Source: Pseudoalteromonas shioyasakiensis
GTDB lineage: Bacteria; Pseudomonadota; Gammaproteobacteria; Enterobacterales; Alteromonadaceae
Reading direction: 5' to 3'
Assembly (NCBI RefSeq): GCF_024518675.1
Contig: NZ_JANIGL010000001.1
Coordinates: 372,001-436,000 of the forward strand
Length of the DNA stretch: 64,000 bases
A model generated the notes under the pieces. That model ran no database searches, had not been told where the DNA came from, and worked only from the letters and a program-made list of their open reading frames with translations. The position numbers and the translations under genes were made by a program. Positions 55,456-63,113 of the stretch are shown here, piece by piece; position 1 is the stretch's first letter; every line of letters starts with the position of its first letter.

Positions 55456-56751
55456 TTAGTCTAAGATGTAGAAAGCTTCAAGCTTTTGTGCTTCATCTAT
55501 CATATCGCGGGCACGCTTAAGCCTGTTTTTATGGCTTTCACCTTGTAAAGAGACTATGTGAGGTGTAACTAAAATCACCAGTTCAGTTTTATTATCAGCA
55601 AAATCTCTGGATTTAAATAATTCACCAAGAACAGGGATAGAGCCTAAAAAGGGGACTTTATTTACTGCTTTAGACATTTCACTTGAAACTAAGCCTGATA
55701 TGACTATTGTATCGCCATTTTTAACATTAACTACCGACTCAGTTTCACGTGTTTTAAAGCCAGGTATACCAAGGACTTGAACTGATGGGTCTACAGAACT
55801 TACTTCTGCACTAACATACGATACAATATTACCTTCGCTATCAGATACAGGTTCAATCTCTAGCTTAATACCATACTCTTTAAATTCAACATTTGGTGCA
55901 CCATCGGCTGAAAGTAAAGGAATTGGTATTTCGCCACCGGCTAAAAATCTTGCCTTTTCGCCACTACGTGTACTGAGTGTAGGCTGGGCTAACATTCTAG
56001 CGTCACCTTGCTCTGATAAAAGCTGTATTTGTGAAGTAAGCCCTGTGACGATACCAAAGTGTGAAAAACTATTTGAGCCTATTAAAACATCACCAATTTG
56101 ATCAACTATTGAGTCTGATACAGCACTTGGTGAGTAAACTGAAAATAAATCATTACTTGTCCAATTACTTACAGCACCAAAAGCAGGACCCGCAGCAGTA
56201 GAACCCCATTTAACACCCAAATTTTTAAGCGTTTTTTTACCTATTTCAACAATATTTACATCCATACGGATCATTTGCTTTACTTCAAGATCTTTCGTTG
56301 TTACCAAAGACGTTAAATTTGGAACAAGCTTTGCTATATTGTCTACTTTTGCTGAAGTGGCTTTATCTACAGTGCCTTCTAATACAACTAAGCCACCGAC
56401 TTCTCTCACTGATAACCCTGGTAGACCTGTTATTAGCTCTTTTACTTTATCAACTAAGGCTGAATTATCTATTAAACTAACTGTTATATTTAGCCTACCT
56501 TTATTGTCATTTTTATCCCATATTTGTAACTGTGTCTCACCCGCTGACTCAGCAATAAGCAGCACACTTTTATTATCAATCACTTTCGCACTAACAACTC
56601 CAGGCTTTGCAACAGCTATTCTTTTAACGTCCTCAATAGGGAGTAAATTTAAGGTTCCAACTTTCATTTCTATATCACTCGACATAAGTGCGTAAGATTT
56701 AGATGAAAAAAATATCAAAGCGATAATGCAGTACTTAATTACACGATACAT
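55456..56751 (-). CDS. rcpA: Tad outer-membrane secretin RcpA/CpaC
   Basis: A 431-residue secretin: signal peptide (MYRVIKYCIIALIFFSSKSYA), an N-terminal pilus-assembly domain (VGTLNLLPIEDVKRIAVAKP), a BON-like domain about 90-140 and the secretin core (LSEQGDARMLAQPTLSTRSGEKARFLAGGEIPIP, VPFLGSIPVLGELFKSR, NKTELVILVTPHIV). It forms the pore through which the Flp pilus leaves. It lies between cpaB and tadA. Confidence 0.94.
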   Translation of the reverse strand: MYRVIKYCIIALIFFSSKSYALMSSDIEMKVGTLNLLPIEDVKRIAVAKPGVVSAKVIDNKSVLLIAESAGETQLQIWDKNDNKGRLNITVSLIDNSALVDKVKELITGLPGLSVREVGGLVVLEGTVDKATSAKVDNIAKLVPNLTSLVTTKDLEVKQMIRMDVNIVEIGKKTLKNLGVKWGSTAAGPAFGAVSNWTSNDLFSVYSPSAVSDSIVDQIGDVLIGSNSFSHFGIVTGLTSQIQLLSEQGDARMLAQPTLSTRSGEKARFLAGGEIPIPLLSADGAPNVEFKEYGIKLEIEPVSDSEGNIVSYVSAEVSSVDPSVQVLGIPGFKTRETESVVNVKNGDTIVISGLVSSEMSKAVNKVPFLGSIPVLGELFKSRDFADNKTELVILVTPHIVSLQGESHKNRLKRARDMIDEAQKLEAFYILD

Positions 56752-56775
56752 AAATGTATTCCTTTACTACTATTT

Positions 56776-57657
56776 TTATAATTTATTATTTGATTCTGAA
56801 GCAAGTTCAGTCTTGTTTGATTTGTTTATATAGGTTGTAACTGATTGCGCAACAGCACCCGAGCCGCCAAAGATCATTTCAACTTCATCTTCTCGCGCTG
56901 ATGATTTGAACAGTGATGATGAATCTATGAGACGATCAGTTACTATTTTTTTATCTTCTCTATTTCTTAATAATGCAACAAATTTTCCATGCTCTTTAGC
57001 AAGGCTAACTCTAGCTGCATTTAATACCGAAACGTCTAACGTTACAGTGCTGTAATTTGTTGGATCATTATATACTTCATCAACAACATCTCTGTGTTTA
57101 TCAACTGTAATTTGCCCTGTTGCAAGCACATTCACTCTTTCAATTAATAAGTCTAACTGCGGTTTATCTTGCTTTTTTTCTGATAATAAATACAAATCAA
57201 CTTTATCACCGGCAACTAATAAGCCTGCCGTTGAATTAGTTTCATCTATTTGTATTGTGACGGCTCTTCGCCCTTCAGTTAAAATATCAGAAAACTGCTG
57301 TAATCCTTTTCCTGGCAAATATGCTGTTAATAAAGGCTGTCCAGTAGATACATCCTCAAGCAACATTTGGCCATCAATCTCAGCGAATTTGCTAGGGTGT
57401 ATGCTTCCTGCAGGTAGGTAATCTGTTGGGATTTCTCGTACCGCTACAGATCCTTTATCAATAACTGTACCTTTAGTTAATGGCCTTGTTACAACAATAA
57501 CGGGAACCTTTACAACGTCACTCTTTGAATAGTGCGTTCTTAACTCATCTTCTTTTGACTCTATATACTGCCCAACAGACCATGCAGCTATGCCGCCCAG
57601 TAATAAAGATATAATTAATAAAACCCAGTTTTTGTCTAATAAATTTTTTATTTTCAC
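56776..57657 (-). CDS. rcpC: Tad assembly protein RcpC/CpaB
   Basis: A 293-residue protein with a membrane segment (WVLLIISLLLGGIAAWSVG) and a SAF domain (VIVVTRPLTKGTVIDKGSVAVREIPTDYLP, about 50-115) followed by the RcpC/CpaB domain with ILTEGRRAVTIQIDETNSTAGLLVAGDKVDLYL. It supports secretin assembly and may touch peptidoglycan. The C-terminal 50 residues are unlike the family core. It precedes rcpA by 24 bases. Confidence 0.92.
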   Translation of the reverse strand: MKIKNLLDKNWVLLIISLLLGGIAAWSVGQYIESKEDELRTHYSKSDVVKVPVIVVTRPLTKGTVIDKGSVAVREIPTDYLPAGSIHPSKFAEIDGQMLLEDVSTGQPLLTAYLPGKGLQQFSDILTEGRRAVTIQIDETNSTAGLLVAGDKVDLYLLSEKKQDKPQLDLLIERVNVLATGQITVDKHRDVVDEVYNDPTNYSTVTLDVSVLNAARVSLAKEHGKFVALLRNREDKKIVTDRLIDSSSLFKSSAREDEVEMIFGGSGAVAQSVTTYINKSNKTELASESNNKL

Positions 57658-57672
57658 TTGTACGTCCTTGCG

Positions 57673-57912
57673 TTATAAACTTTCAAAATCATCAGGTAAT
57701 GGTGGTAAAGCTTTAGCATAACTATAATTGTTGTATGCCCTTTTAAATTTATCCGCTAAAATTTCTACAACATTTTTACCTTGATATTGTGCTAACCAAT
57801 TATTGTTTGTTAATTCATTGTCAGGAACTGGCATTAATAACGCAAAAACCATTGCAGAGGTAATCACTAAGTATTCAACGGAAGACTGGCCTTTTTGTAA
57901 ATTATTTAACAT
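57673..57912 (-). CDS. short TadE-like prepilin
   Basis: A 79-residue protein that starts LQKGQSSVEYLVITSAMVFALL: Gly cleavage site, Glu and Tyr at the positions of Flp prepilins, then a hydrophobic segment that is shorter than usual, and a soluble acidic tail. It is a minor pilin candidate of the Tad system, either a short TadE or a Flp-like subunit. Its start overlaps the upstream gene by 11 bases. Confidence 0.75.
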   Translation of the reverse strand: MLNNLQKGQSSVEYLVITSAMVFALLMPVPDNELTNNNWLAQYQGKNVVEILADKFKRAYNNYSYAKALPPLPDDFESL

Positions 57913-58576
57913 CTTCTCTTACCGCTGTAATAAAAGTTCTTCCTTGTCTACGCATAAATGTAATACTCACATTATTCGGGCCATTTCGAGCAATAAAAAC
58001 GCCATTATCAAGCTTTTTGGTATATACGGCCTTGTCTACTGCCCAGCTATGCTTTGTAAAATATTTTTTATAAAAGCTTAAATTACCTTTCACTGATAAC
58101 GTATTATCTAAAATCATCGTGCTTGACATTTTTGCACCATCTGCTGATTTTATTTCTCTTACCAAAGTTGTACCACTTGGCATAGGGAAATCTTGTAGCG
58201 ATTTGTCTATTTTACTTAAGCGTTGATCTGGCTTCGCTGACGTCGCTATGTATCCGAAGGTAAAATCCTTCCCAGCTGCGCGAAGCTTCGCCGTATAGAT
58301 CACACCATCAATTAAAGCGTTCAATACTTCCCATTCATTTAATTGTTTGTGGGTAAACTTATCGCTTTGGGGTTGCCACTGTTTGGTAAAATATTGAATG
58401 TTTTTACTCAAATTATTTTTGCTTTTAAACTCCCAAGCCTCCATATTTAAGCCATCAACAAGCATCCCATCTGAGACAACTACTACTGTTGAGTTATCAG
58501 GAAACTTGATATTTGCATTCGTTTTAAAACTTATAAATAGAATTAAAAGGATATTGATATAAAAATATTTCGTCAT
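57902..58576 (-). CDS. secreted protein of unknown function in the Tad operon
   Basis: A 224-residue protein with signal peptide (MTKYFYINILLILFISFKTN, then ANI) and a soluble domain with strands such as STVVVVSDGMLVDGLNMEAW and NNVSITFMRRQGRTFITAV. I do not recognise a family. It overlaps its neighbours at both ends (4 and 11 bases), so it is synthesised in step with the pseudopilins. Periplasmic location suggests a chaperone or assembly factor for the minor pilins; this is inference. Confidence 0.72.
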   Translation of the reverse strand: MTKYFYINILLILFISFKTNANIKFPDNSTVVVVSDGMLVDGLNMEAWEFKSKNNLSKNIQYFTKQWQPQSDKFTHKQLNEWEVLNALIDGVIYTAKLRAAGKDFTFGYIATSAKPDQRLSKIDKSLQDFPMPSGTTLVREIKSADGAKMSSTMILDNTLSVKGNLSFYKKYFTKHSWAVDKAVYTKKLDNGVFIARNGPNNVSITFMRRQGRTFITAVREDVK

Positions 58577-59490
58577 TTTTCATTTCCTTGTATGCTTGTA
58601 CTTCCCTTTCGAGAGCTTGGCAGCTCATCCATTTTTATATAACCAAATTTGAGCGAACTCGAATTTAATTTTTTAGCTATAGGGACTTCAGATATACCAT
58701 CGCGTAGTGTGTTAATAATTCCAGCGTCTAGTAAATTAGAAGGCACCAATGATTTAACACGGTTCTTGTTATGCATCTCGCCACCAGCATTCCAACCATT
58801 TGCAACTAGATATGTTTTTGATTCAATCGGAAATTCAAATTGATGTGGCCGCTTATTCTCTTCATCAGCATTTTCATTTGCAGGGTTTTGCTCTTCATCT
58901 TCATTAATGAACTCTAACAATTTATGACTGGTTATTTGTATTTTGTGATTTGCCTCGTAGTAACCCTTTTTTTCAACGCTAAAATTACCGATTTCTAAAA
59001 CTGATAATGCACCCGAAATTAATGATGACATAGTACCTGGAACATTTTGTTTACTTAATTGGGGATCAAAAAATAGGTGATTACTGCTATCATCTTCTTC
59101 TGGATTGAACTCAGCTAGCAAAAACTCTTCATTATTTTGCGAAGCTTGGTTAAATTGTAAGTACACTGCTGCGTCTTCTTTTTGCCATTCATCAGCTGGA
59201 GTATCTGAGAAAACAATTGATTTATGGCCATTGAGTATTCGCCAAGGAACTTCTTTATGAACTTTGTCGGAGTTTTTTATGGCTAATGTGGTTATACTCC
59301 CACTCCAGTTACCTGGTGCCCGCTCGAGCCATGCTGTTCTTTCCCACGCAATATATCTGGATGACATATCTGAATAGTGTTTTGCTTCAATGATTTTACT
59401 AAAGTAAGGTAATAACAACATCAAAGGTGCAGCAATAAACGCGATAAATACACCTAATTCAACTAAAGATTGGCCTTTTTGGTATTTCAT
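58573..59490 (-). CDS. TadE-like pseudopilin, large
   Basis: A 305-residue protein starting MKYQKGQSLVELGVFIAFIAAPLMLLL: class III prepilin motif with Glu at +5 and a hydrophobic helix. The remainder is a periplasmic domain with acidic stretches (NEDEEQNPANENADEENKRP). It follows the TadG-like gene by six bases and overlaps the next gene by four. It likely belongs to the minor pseudopilins. The size is above the usual TadE (about 180). Confidence 0.8.
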   Translation of the reverse strand: MKYQKGQSLVELGVFIAFIAAPLMLLLPYFSKIIEAKHYSDMSSRYIAWERTAWLERAPGNWSGSITTLAIKNSDKVHKEVPWRILNGHKSIVFSDTPADEWQKEDAAVYLQFNQASQNNEEFLLAEFNPEEDDSSNHLFFDPQLSKQNVPGTMSSLISGALSVLEIGNFSVEKKGYYEANHKIQITSHKLLEFINEDEEQNPANENADEENKRPHQFEFPIESKTYLVANGWNAGGEMHNKNRVKSLVPSNLLDAGIINTLRDGISEVPIAKKLNSSSLKFGYIKMDELPSSRKGSTSIQGNEK

Positions 59491-59496
59491 AATTCC

Positions 59497-60876
59497 TCAC
59501 AAGGCCAGTGCAAGAGCAGTTAACAAAACTCTTTCACTATTTTCAGTTTCATTTAACGTCACCTGCCAATATGGATTATAAAGGTTGCCATATTCCCACT
59601 TGGAATCACTGCGCCCCCATAAGGACTGATCTCGATAATAATAAATTTTTGCTTTGCTTAAAACCGTTAGCTTGTCACGTGGTAACTTAACACTTTCTTC
59701 AATATCTATTAATCGGGTTGAATCTGAGTTTTCTGTGCCTATATTTAATGAGCTAGATGTGGTTATATCTGATTTATCTTTAGACACTGCTAAAGTAAGC
59801 ATAGGCGCGGTGTTTGTTTGTTCGACTTGAGAAATATCATAAAAACTTTGCAACCCTGAATACGATGAATTTATATCTTCTTCATTCTCATGAGCAAAGC
59901 CTGACGCTGTTCCATTAATATCTCTAGAACGGCCATAGTAACTATCACTTGTATAATTTGTTGTATCTTCATCGCTGCCTGCGTGACTAGCTCCCCAGCC
60001 AACAGGGACCTCTCCTGGAGCGCCTCGCCATTTACAACCGCTTGTTAACTTACAACTAAAGTAATAAACATGAAACCCTAGTGTATCCATGGCACTCCAA
60101 ACTTCAGCATTATTGCCATTCTTGAAAAGCTCAGTACCTCCAGCCTGCCTAGTATTAACTTTATCTGGCCCAAGTGTTTGTGAAAAAGGAAATCCCCACT
60201 TAAAACTGCGGTTTTTGGTGAAGGGATCTACAGAATTAGTTATTAAGTCAAAGTGCTCTTGATAACGACCTGTATCATCTTGCCTATCATAGCTGCCCTG
60301 AAAATTAACCCAATCATATAAAAGAAACTGGCCCACGCCTACAGCTGAAGCTATATCAACATAAGCATCACTATCATTCGCCTCTAGTACATCGTTAGAT
60401 GTCTCAACAAGAGCTACCATAGTCGCTGAATTCATTAAATCTTGTGATATCGACAAACCAGTATTAACAATGTCTGTCGCCAATACTGCACCATTCATTA
60501 CAGGTTGCAGTACTTGATTTATCGCAGTTAATACTCCCTCGACAGCGGAAGTAATTTGCCCTACCAAGGGTATCCAAGAAGTTACATCCGCTATGTTTTC
60601 ACCTGTTTTCTCAGCTAAATTCCCCCAAGATGAAAGACCAACATATTGCGCAACTGCAACATGGTTAGCAACCATAGCGCGATTGGTATACGCCTTAAAG
60701 TTTAAATCTCGAGCGAGTAAGTTGGCACCACTTATGACCGTAGCGTCAGCACTATTCTGAAGTTTTGTTTTATTTAAGTTTTGCTGAGATACATTGAAGA
60801 GGTAGAGAACTGAAGCAACAATAGTTGCTAAAAACACACTCCCTAATACTAATGATTGCCCACGTTCCTTGTGCAT
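59497..60876 (-). CDS. tadG: TadG-like protein
   Basis: A 459-residue protein starting MHKERGQSLVLGSVFLATIVASVLYLF followed by LQNSADATVISGANLLARDLNFKAYTNRAMVANHVAVAQYV, the TadG/Flp-associated pattern (putative Flp pilus-assembly TadG-like N-terminal domain). Unlike the TadE-like proteins it lacks Glu at +5 after the GQS, so it may stay unprocessed. No VWA domain is evident. It is the first gene after the pilin genes, behind a hairpin. Confidence 0.82.
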   Translation of the reverse strand: MHKERGQSLVLGSVFLATIVASVLYLFNVSQQNLNKTKLQNSADATVISGANLLARDLNFKAYTNRAMVANHVAVAQYVGLSSWGNLAEKTGENIADVTSWIPLVGQITSAVEGVLTAINQVLQPVMNGAVLATDIVNTGLSISQDLMNSATMVALVETSNDVLEANDSDAYVDIASAVGVGQFLLYDWVNFQGSYDRQDDTGRYQEHFDLITNSVDPFTKNRSFKWGFPFSQTLGPDKVNTRQAGGTELFKNGNNAEVWSAMDTLGFHVYYFSCKLTSGCKWRGAPGEVPVGWGASHAGSDEDTTNYTSDSYYGRSRDINGTASGFAHENEEDINSSYSGLQSFYDISQVEQTNTAPMLTLAVSKDKSDITTSSSLNIGTENSDSTRLIDIEESVKLPRDKLTVLSKAKIYYYRDQSLWGRSDSKWEYGNLYNPYWQVTLNETENSERVLLTALALAL

Positions 60877-60887
60877 ATTACTACCTT

Positions 60888-60925
60888 AAAAAAGGCCATA
60901 ATTGAAACTCAACTATGGCTTTTAT
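60888..60925 (-). terminator. hairpin between the pilin genes and tadG
   Basis: On the minus strand AAAAGCCATAGTTGA pairs imperfectly with CAATTATGGCCTTTTTT, followed by T. It can act as a partial terminator, keeping pilin mRNA in excess of the assembly genes. Confidence 0.7.
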
Positions 60926-60926
60926 A

Positions 60927-61220
60927 TTAATCTACAGTGCCTGAACCGCCGCTAGAGCTACTTTCACCTTGCGCTGCACCTTCATTAAAGTTACCAAGAT
61001 TGTAATCTTTGTTAGCATTAGTCTCAGCTGCATTTGCTGCAGTCTGAGAATCACTAATATTTTGACTAGAATCTTGGCCTGATACTTCAGAAGCAAGTGC
61101 TGAAACCTGATTACGTACAGTTTTACCAAAAAAACTATATACACCAATCGCAGAAACAGCGATTAAGGCAACAATGATAATGTACTCGGTCATACCTTGA
61201 CCTTTTTGACGAGTATACAT
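60927..61220 (-). CDS. flp2: Flp-family type IVb pilin 2
   Basis: A 97-residue prepilin: short basic leader ending KGQG, cleavage before MTEYIIIVALIAVSAIGVYS (Glu at +5), then FFGKTVRNQVSALASEVSGQD and a Ser/Gly-rich tail. It is the second of two tandem pilin genes; the first ~55 residues of the mature part are nearly identical, the tails diverge. AAGGAGG stands five bases before the ATG, a near-perfect ribosome-binding site, in line with high expression. Confidence 0.93.
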   Translation of the reverse strand: MYTRQKGQGMTEYIIIVALIAVSAIGVYSFFGKTVRNQVSALASEVSGQDSSQNISDSQTAANAAETNANKDYNLGNFNEGAAQGESSSSGGSGTVD

Positions 61221-61237
61221 AGAGCCTCCTTGATTAA

Positions 61238-61516
61238 TTAGCTACCACCAGAGCCACCTTCACCCTGCGCTGCACCATCATTAAAGTTACCAAGATTATA
61301 ATCTTTGTTTGCGTTTGTTTCTGAATCATCCGCAGATTTTTTAGCCGCATCAATATTTGTTTTAGAATCTTGACCTGAAACTTCAGAGGCTAATGCCGAT
61401 ACTTGGTTACGAATGGTTTTACCAAAAAAACTATATACACCGATTGCAGAAACGGCAATCAAGGCAACGATAATAATATACTCCGTCATACCTTGTCCGA
61501 GTTGTCGTTTTTTCAT
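61238..61516 (-). CDS. flp1: Flp-family type IVb pilin 1
   Basis: A 92-residue prepilin (MKKRQLGQG, cleavage, MTEYIIIVALIAVSAIGVYS) followed by FFGKTIRNQVSALASEVSGQDSKTN and a short Gly/Ser tail, very similar to its tandem copy. AAGGA precedes the ATG. Flp pilins form the Tad fibre. It is the first gene of the pilus operon, beginning 55 bases after the regulator's terminator. Confidence 0.93.
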   Translation of the reverse strand: MKKRQLGQGMTEYIIIVALIAVSAIGVYSFFGKTIRNQVSALASEVSGQDSKTNIDAAKKSADDSETNANKDYNLGNFNDGAAQGEGGSGGS

Positions 61517-61573
61517 GTCCTTATTTCCTTGTTTGTTAATAGAAACTGGATAATACCCAATAAGAAAACAAAA

Positions 61574-61597
61574 AAAACCCTCCTTTTGGAGGGTTTT
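61574..61597 (-). terminator. terminator of the regulator gene
   Basis: AAAACCCTCC, TTTT, GGAGGGTTTT: a 10-bp stem, with a U-run on the minus strand. It separates the regulator from the pilin operon, so the latter must have its own promoter at about 61517-61573. Confidence 0.9.
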
Positions 61598-61600
61598 TCT

Positions 61601-62119
61601 TTATTGAAAACGTAATTTATTAACTAAAGCTGTTCGGTTTTTAACATCTGCTTTCGCTAAAATATTTTTAAGGTGGGACTTAACCGTCGTTTCAGATATA
61701 CATTTTTTCTGAGCAATTTCACGGTTTGATAAGCCAATAACAACAAGTTCAGCTATTTCGAACTCCCTTTTTGTTAATGACGTGGTTAGAACTGGATTAG
61801 AAAAATTTAGGTAAGTAGAGTCGTTTGAATTGTTTTTAATTTTTTTAGACATTGTAAGTCTATCAAACCAAAGGCCTCCCATATTTAAAGTTGTGATTAA
61901 CTCATCTATTAAATATAACTCTTCTGGTAACCAAAAAGCTCCTTTAGCGCCAAAGTCAAACAATTCCAGCTCTAGTTCTAAATTTTTAACCGAATTTATG
62001 ATAAATAATGTGCCTTTGTTAAACTCAGTATATGAATCCACATGCCCTTTAAGCTCTTGGCATAAGACATAATCTATATTGTTTTTCAAAAGTTTAGTTT
62101 CTAATTGTCCTTGAGTCAC
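61601..62119 (-). CDS. LuxR-type regulator of the CsgD/VpsT kind
   Basis: A 172-residue protein with a degenerate receiver-like N-domain (FIINSVKNLELELELFDFGA) and a C-terminal LuxR helix-turn-helix (LTKREFEIAELVVIGLSNREIAQ, ISETTVKSHLKNILAKADVKNRTALV, about 115-170). The spacer region carries LWFDR at residues 83-87, at the site where VpsT has its c-di-GMP motif W[F/L/M][T/S]R; here Asp replaces Thr/Ser. CsgD and VpsT govern biofilm matrix and surface structures. It lies directly upstream of the Tad operon and divergent from the OmpA-type gene, so it most likely controls both. Confidence 0.85.
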   Translation of the reverse strand: MTQGQLETKLLKNNIDYVLCQELKGHVDSYTEFNKGTLFIINSVKNLELELELFDFGAKGAFWLPEELYLIDELITTLNMGGLWFDRLTMSKKIKNNSNDSTYLNFSNPVLTTSLTKREFEIAELVVIGLSNREIAQKKCISETTVKSHLKNILAKADVKNRTALVNKLRFQ

Positions 62120-62265
62120 ATTACCTCTCCCTAGATTTCAATGCAAGGTAGATACGATCCTAAATCATTATGTACTTACTATGCAACTTTTTAAGGGACG
62201 CTTGAATTTCAATCTAAATAAAGCTACCATTCAGAAAAGGATGTAATTAGATAAGATAGGGAAAT

Positions 62266-63090
62266 ATGAAGCGTTATACTTTTGGTTTATGTACATTAAT
62301 AGGAAGTGCATGCTGTAACCTATACTCACAGGGTATATATGCTAAAGGGATTTTAAGTCAACAAGGTCCAAGCACTGCCCCCATTATTAGCAATAAACAG
62401 GACACAAATTTCAGTCCATCTAATCTTAAAACATTAACTAAATACTCAGAAATAACACATAAATCCGACTATATTAACTTGAAATTTGATAGTTATATTT
62501 CAGCAAGTGAAACACTGACAAACACAAAAAAAAATTATTTAAAGCGCGGCTTCAAACTATTATCAGAATGTGATGGTTTAGCCTGTGGGAATTCGCTACA
62601 ACTAGCAAAAAATATAAATTCAATAAACTTTATAAGCGAAAAACGAAAACAAAGTTATAGCCTGTTATACATAAATTATAATTGGCTTTCTATACACTTA
62701 AGCTCTTATGAGAACAATCACTTTGTTTTTTTGCGTCAAATAGAAGGAAATTTTTTAAAAAATTCAATTAAACGCCTTTTATTTAATAGAGATAGTTACG
62801 CCCTATCTACAAATGTTAAAAAGAGTCTAAATAGTCTTATTCCAGCAATGAAAGGCAGTGAGTATGATTTTTATATTATCGGCCACTCTGATAATTCAGG
62901 TAGTGCTGAGCATAATTATAAGCTAGCAAAACAACGTGCTTTAAGTGTTTATAAATACCTAGTTAGTAACGGAGTAAGCAAGAATAAACTAATTGTTGAG
63001 TCAGCCGGTGAAAATACACCCTTATATCCAAATAGTACACAAAAGAATAGGATACTAAATAGAAGGGTTGAACTTATAGAGTCTTTATAA
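62266..63090 (+). CDS. secreted protein with C-terminal OmpA peptidoglycan-binding domain
   Basis: A 274-residue protein with signal peptide (MKRYTFGLCTLIGSACCNLYS, then QGIYA) and a C-terminal OmpA domain about 185-274 (YDFYIIGHSDNSGSAEHNYKLAKQRA, KLIVESAGENTPLYPNST, NRILNRRVEL). The middle ~140 residues are unlike known proteins to me. OmpA domains hold proteins to peptidoglycan. Several Tad loci contain an OmpA-domain protein; its divergent position next to the regulator suggests it is the wall anchor of this system, by inference. Confidence 0.82.
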   Translation: MKRYTFGLCTLIGSACCNLYSQGIYAKGILSQQGPSTAPIISNKQDTNFSPSNLKTLTKYSEITHKSDYINLKFDSYISASETLTNTKKNYLKRGFKLLSECDGLACGNSLQLAKNINSINFISEKRKQSYSLLYINYNWLSIHLSSYENNHFVFLRQIEGNFLKNSIKRLLFNRDSYALSTNVKKSLNSLIPAMKGSEYDFYIIGHSDNSGSAEHNYKLAKQRALSVYKYLVSNGVSKNKLIVESAGENTPLYPNSTQKNRILNRRVELIESL

Positions 63091-63113
63091 CTATAAGTTC
63101 AACTGAAATGATA

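Noticed and set aside
60932..61147. 71-residue frame on the minus strand inside flp2
   Set aside because: Alternative frame of the pilin gene, no start signals.
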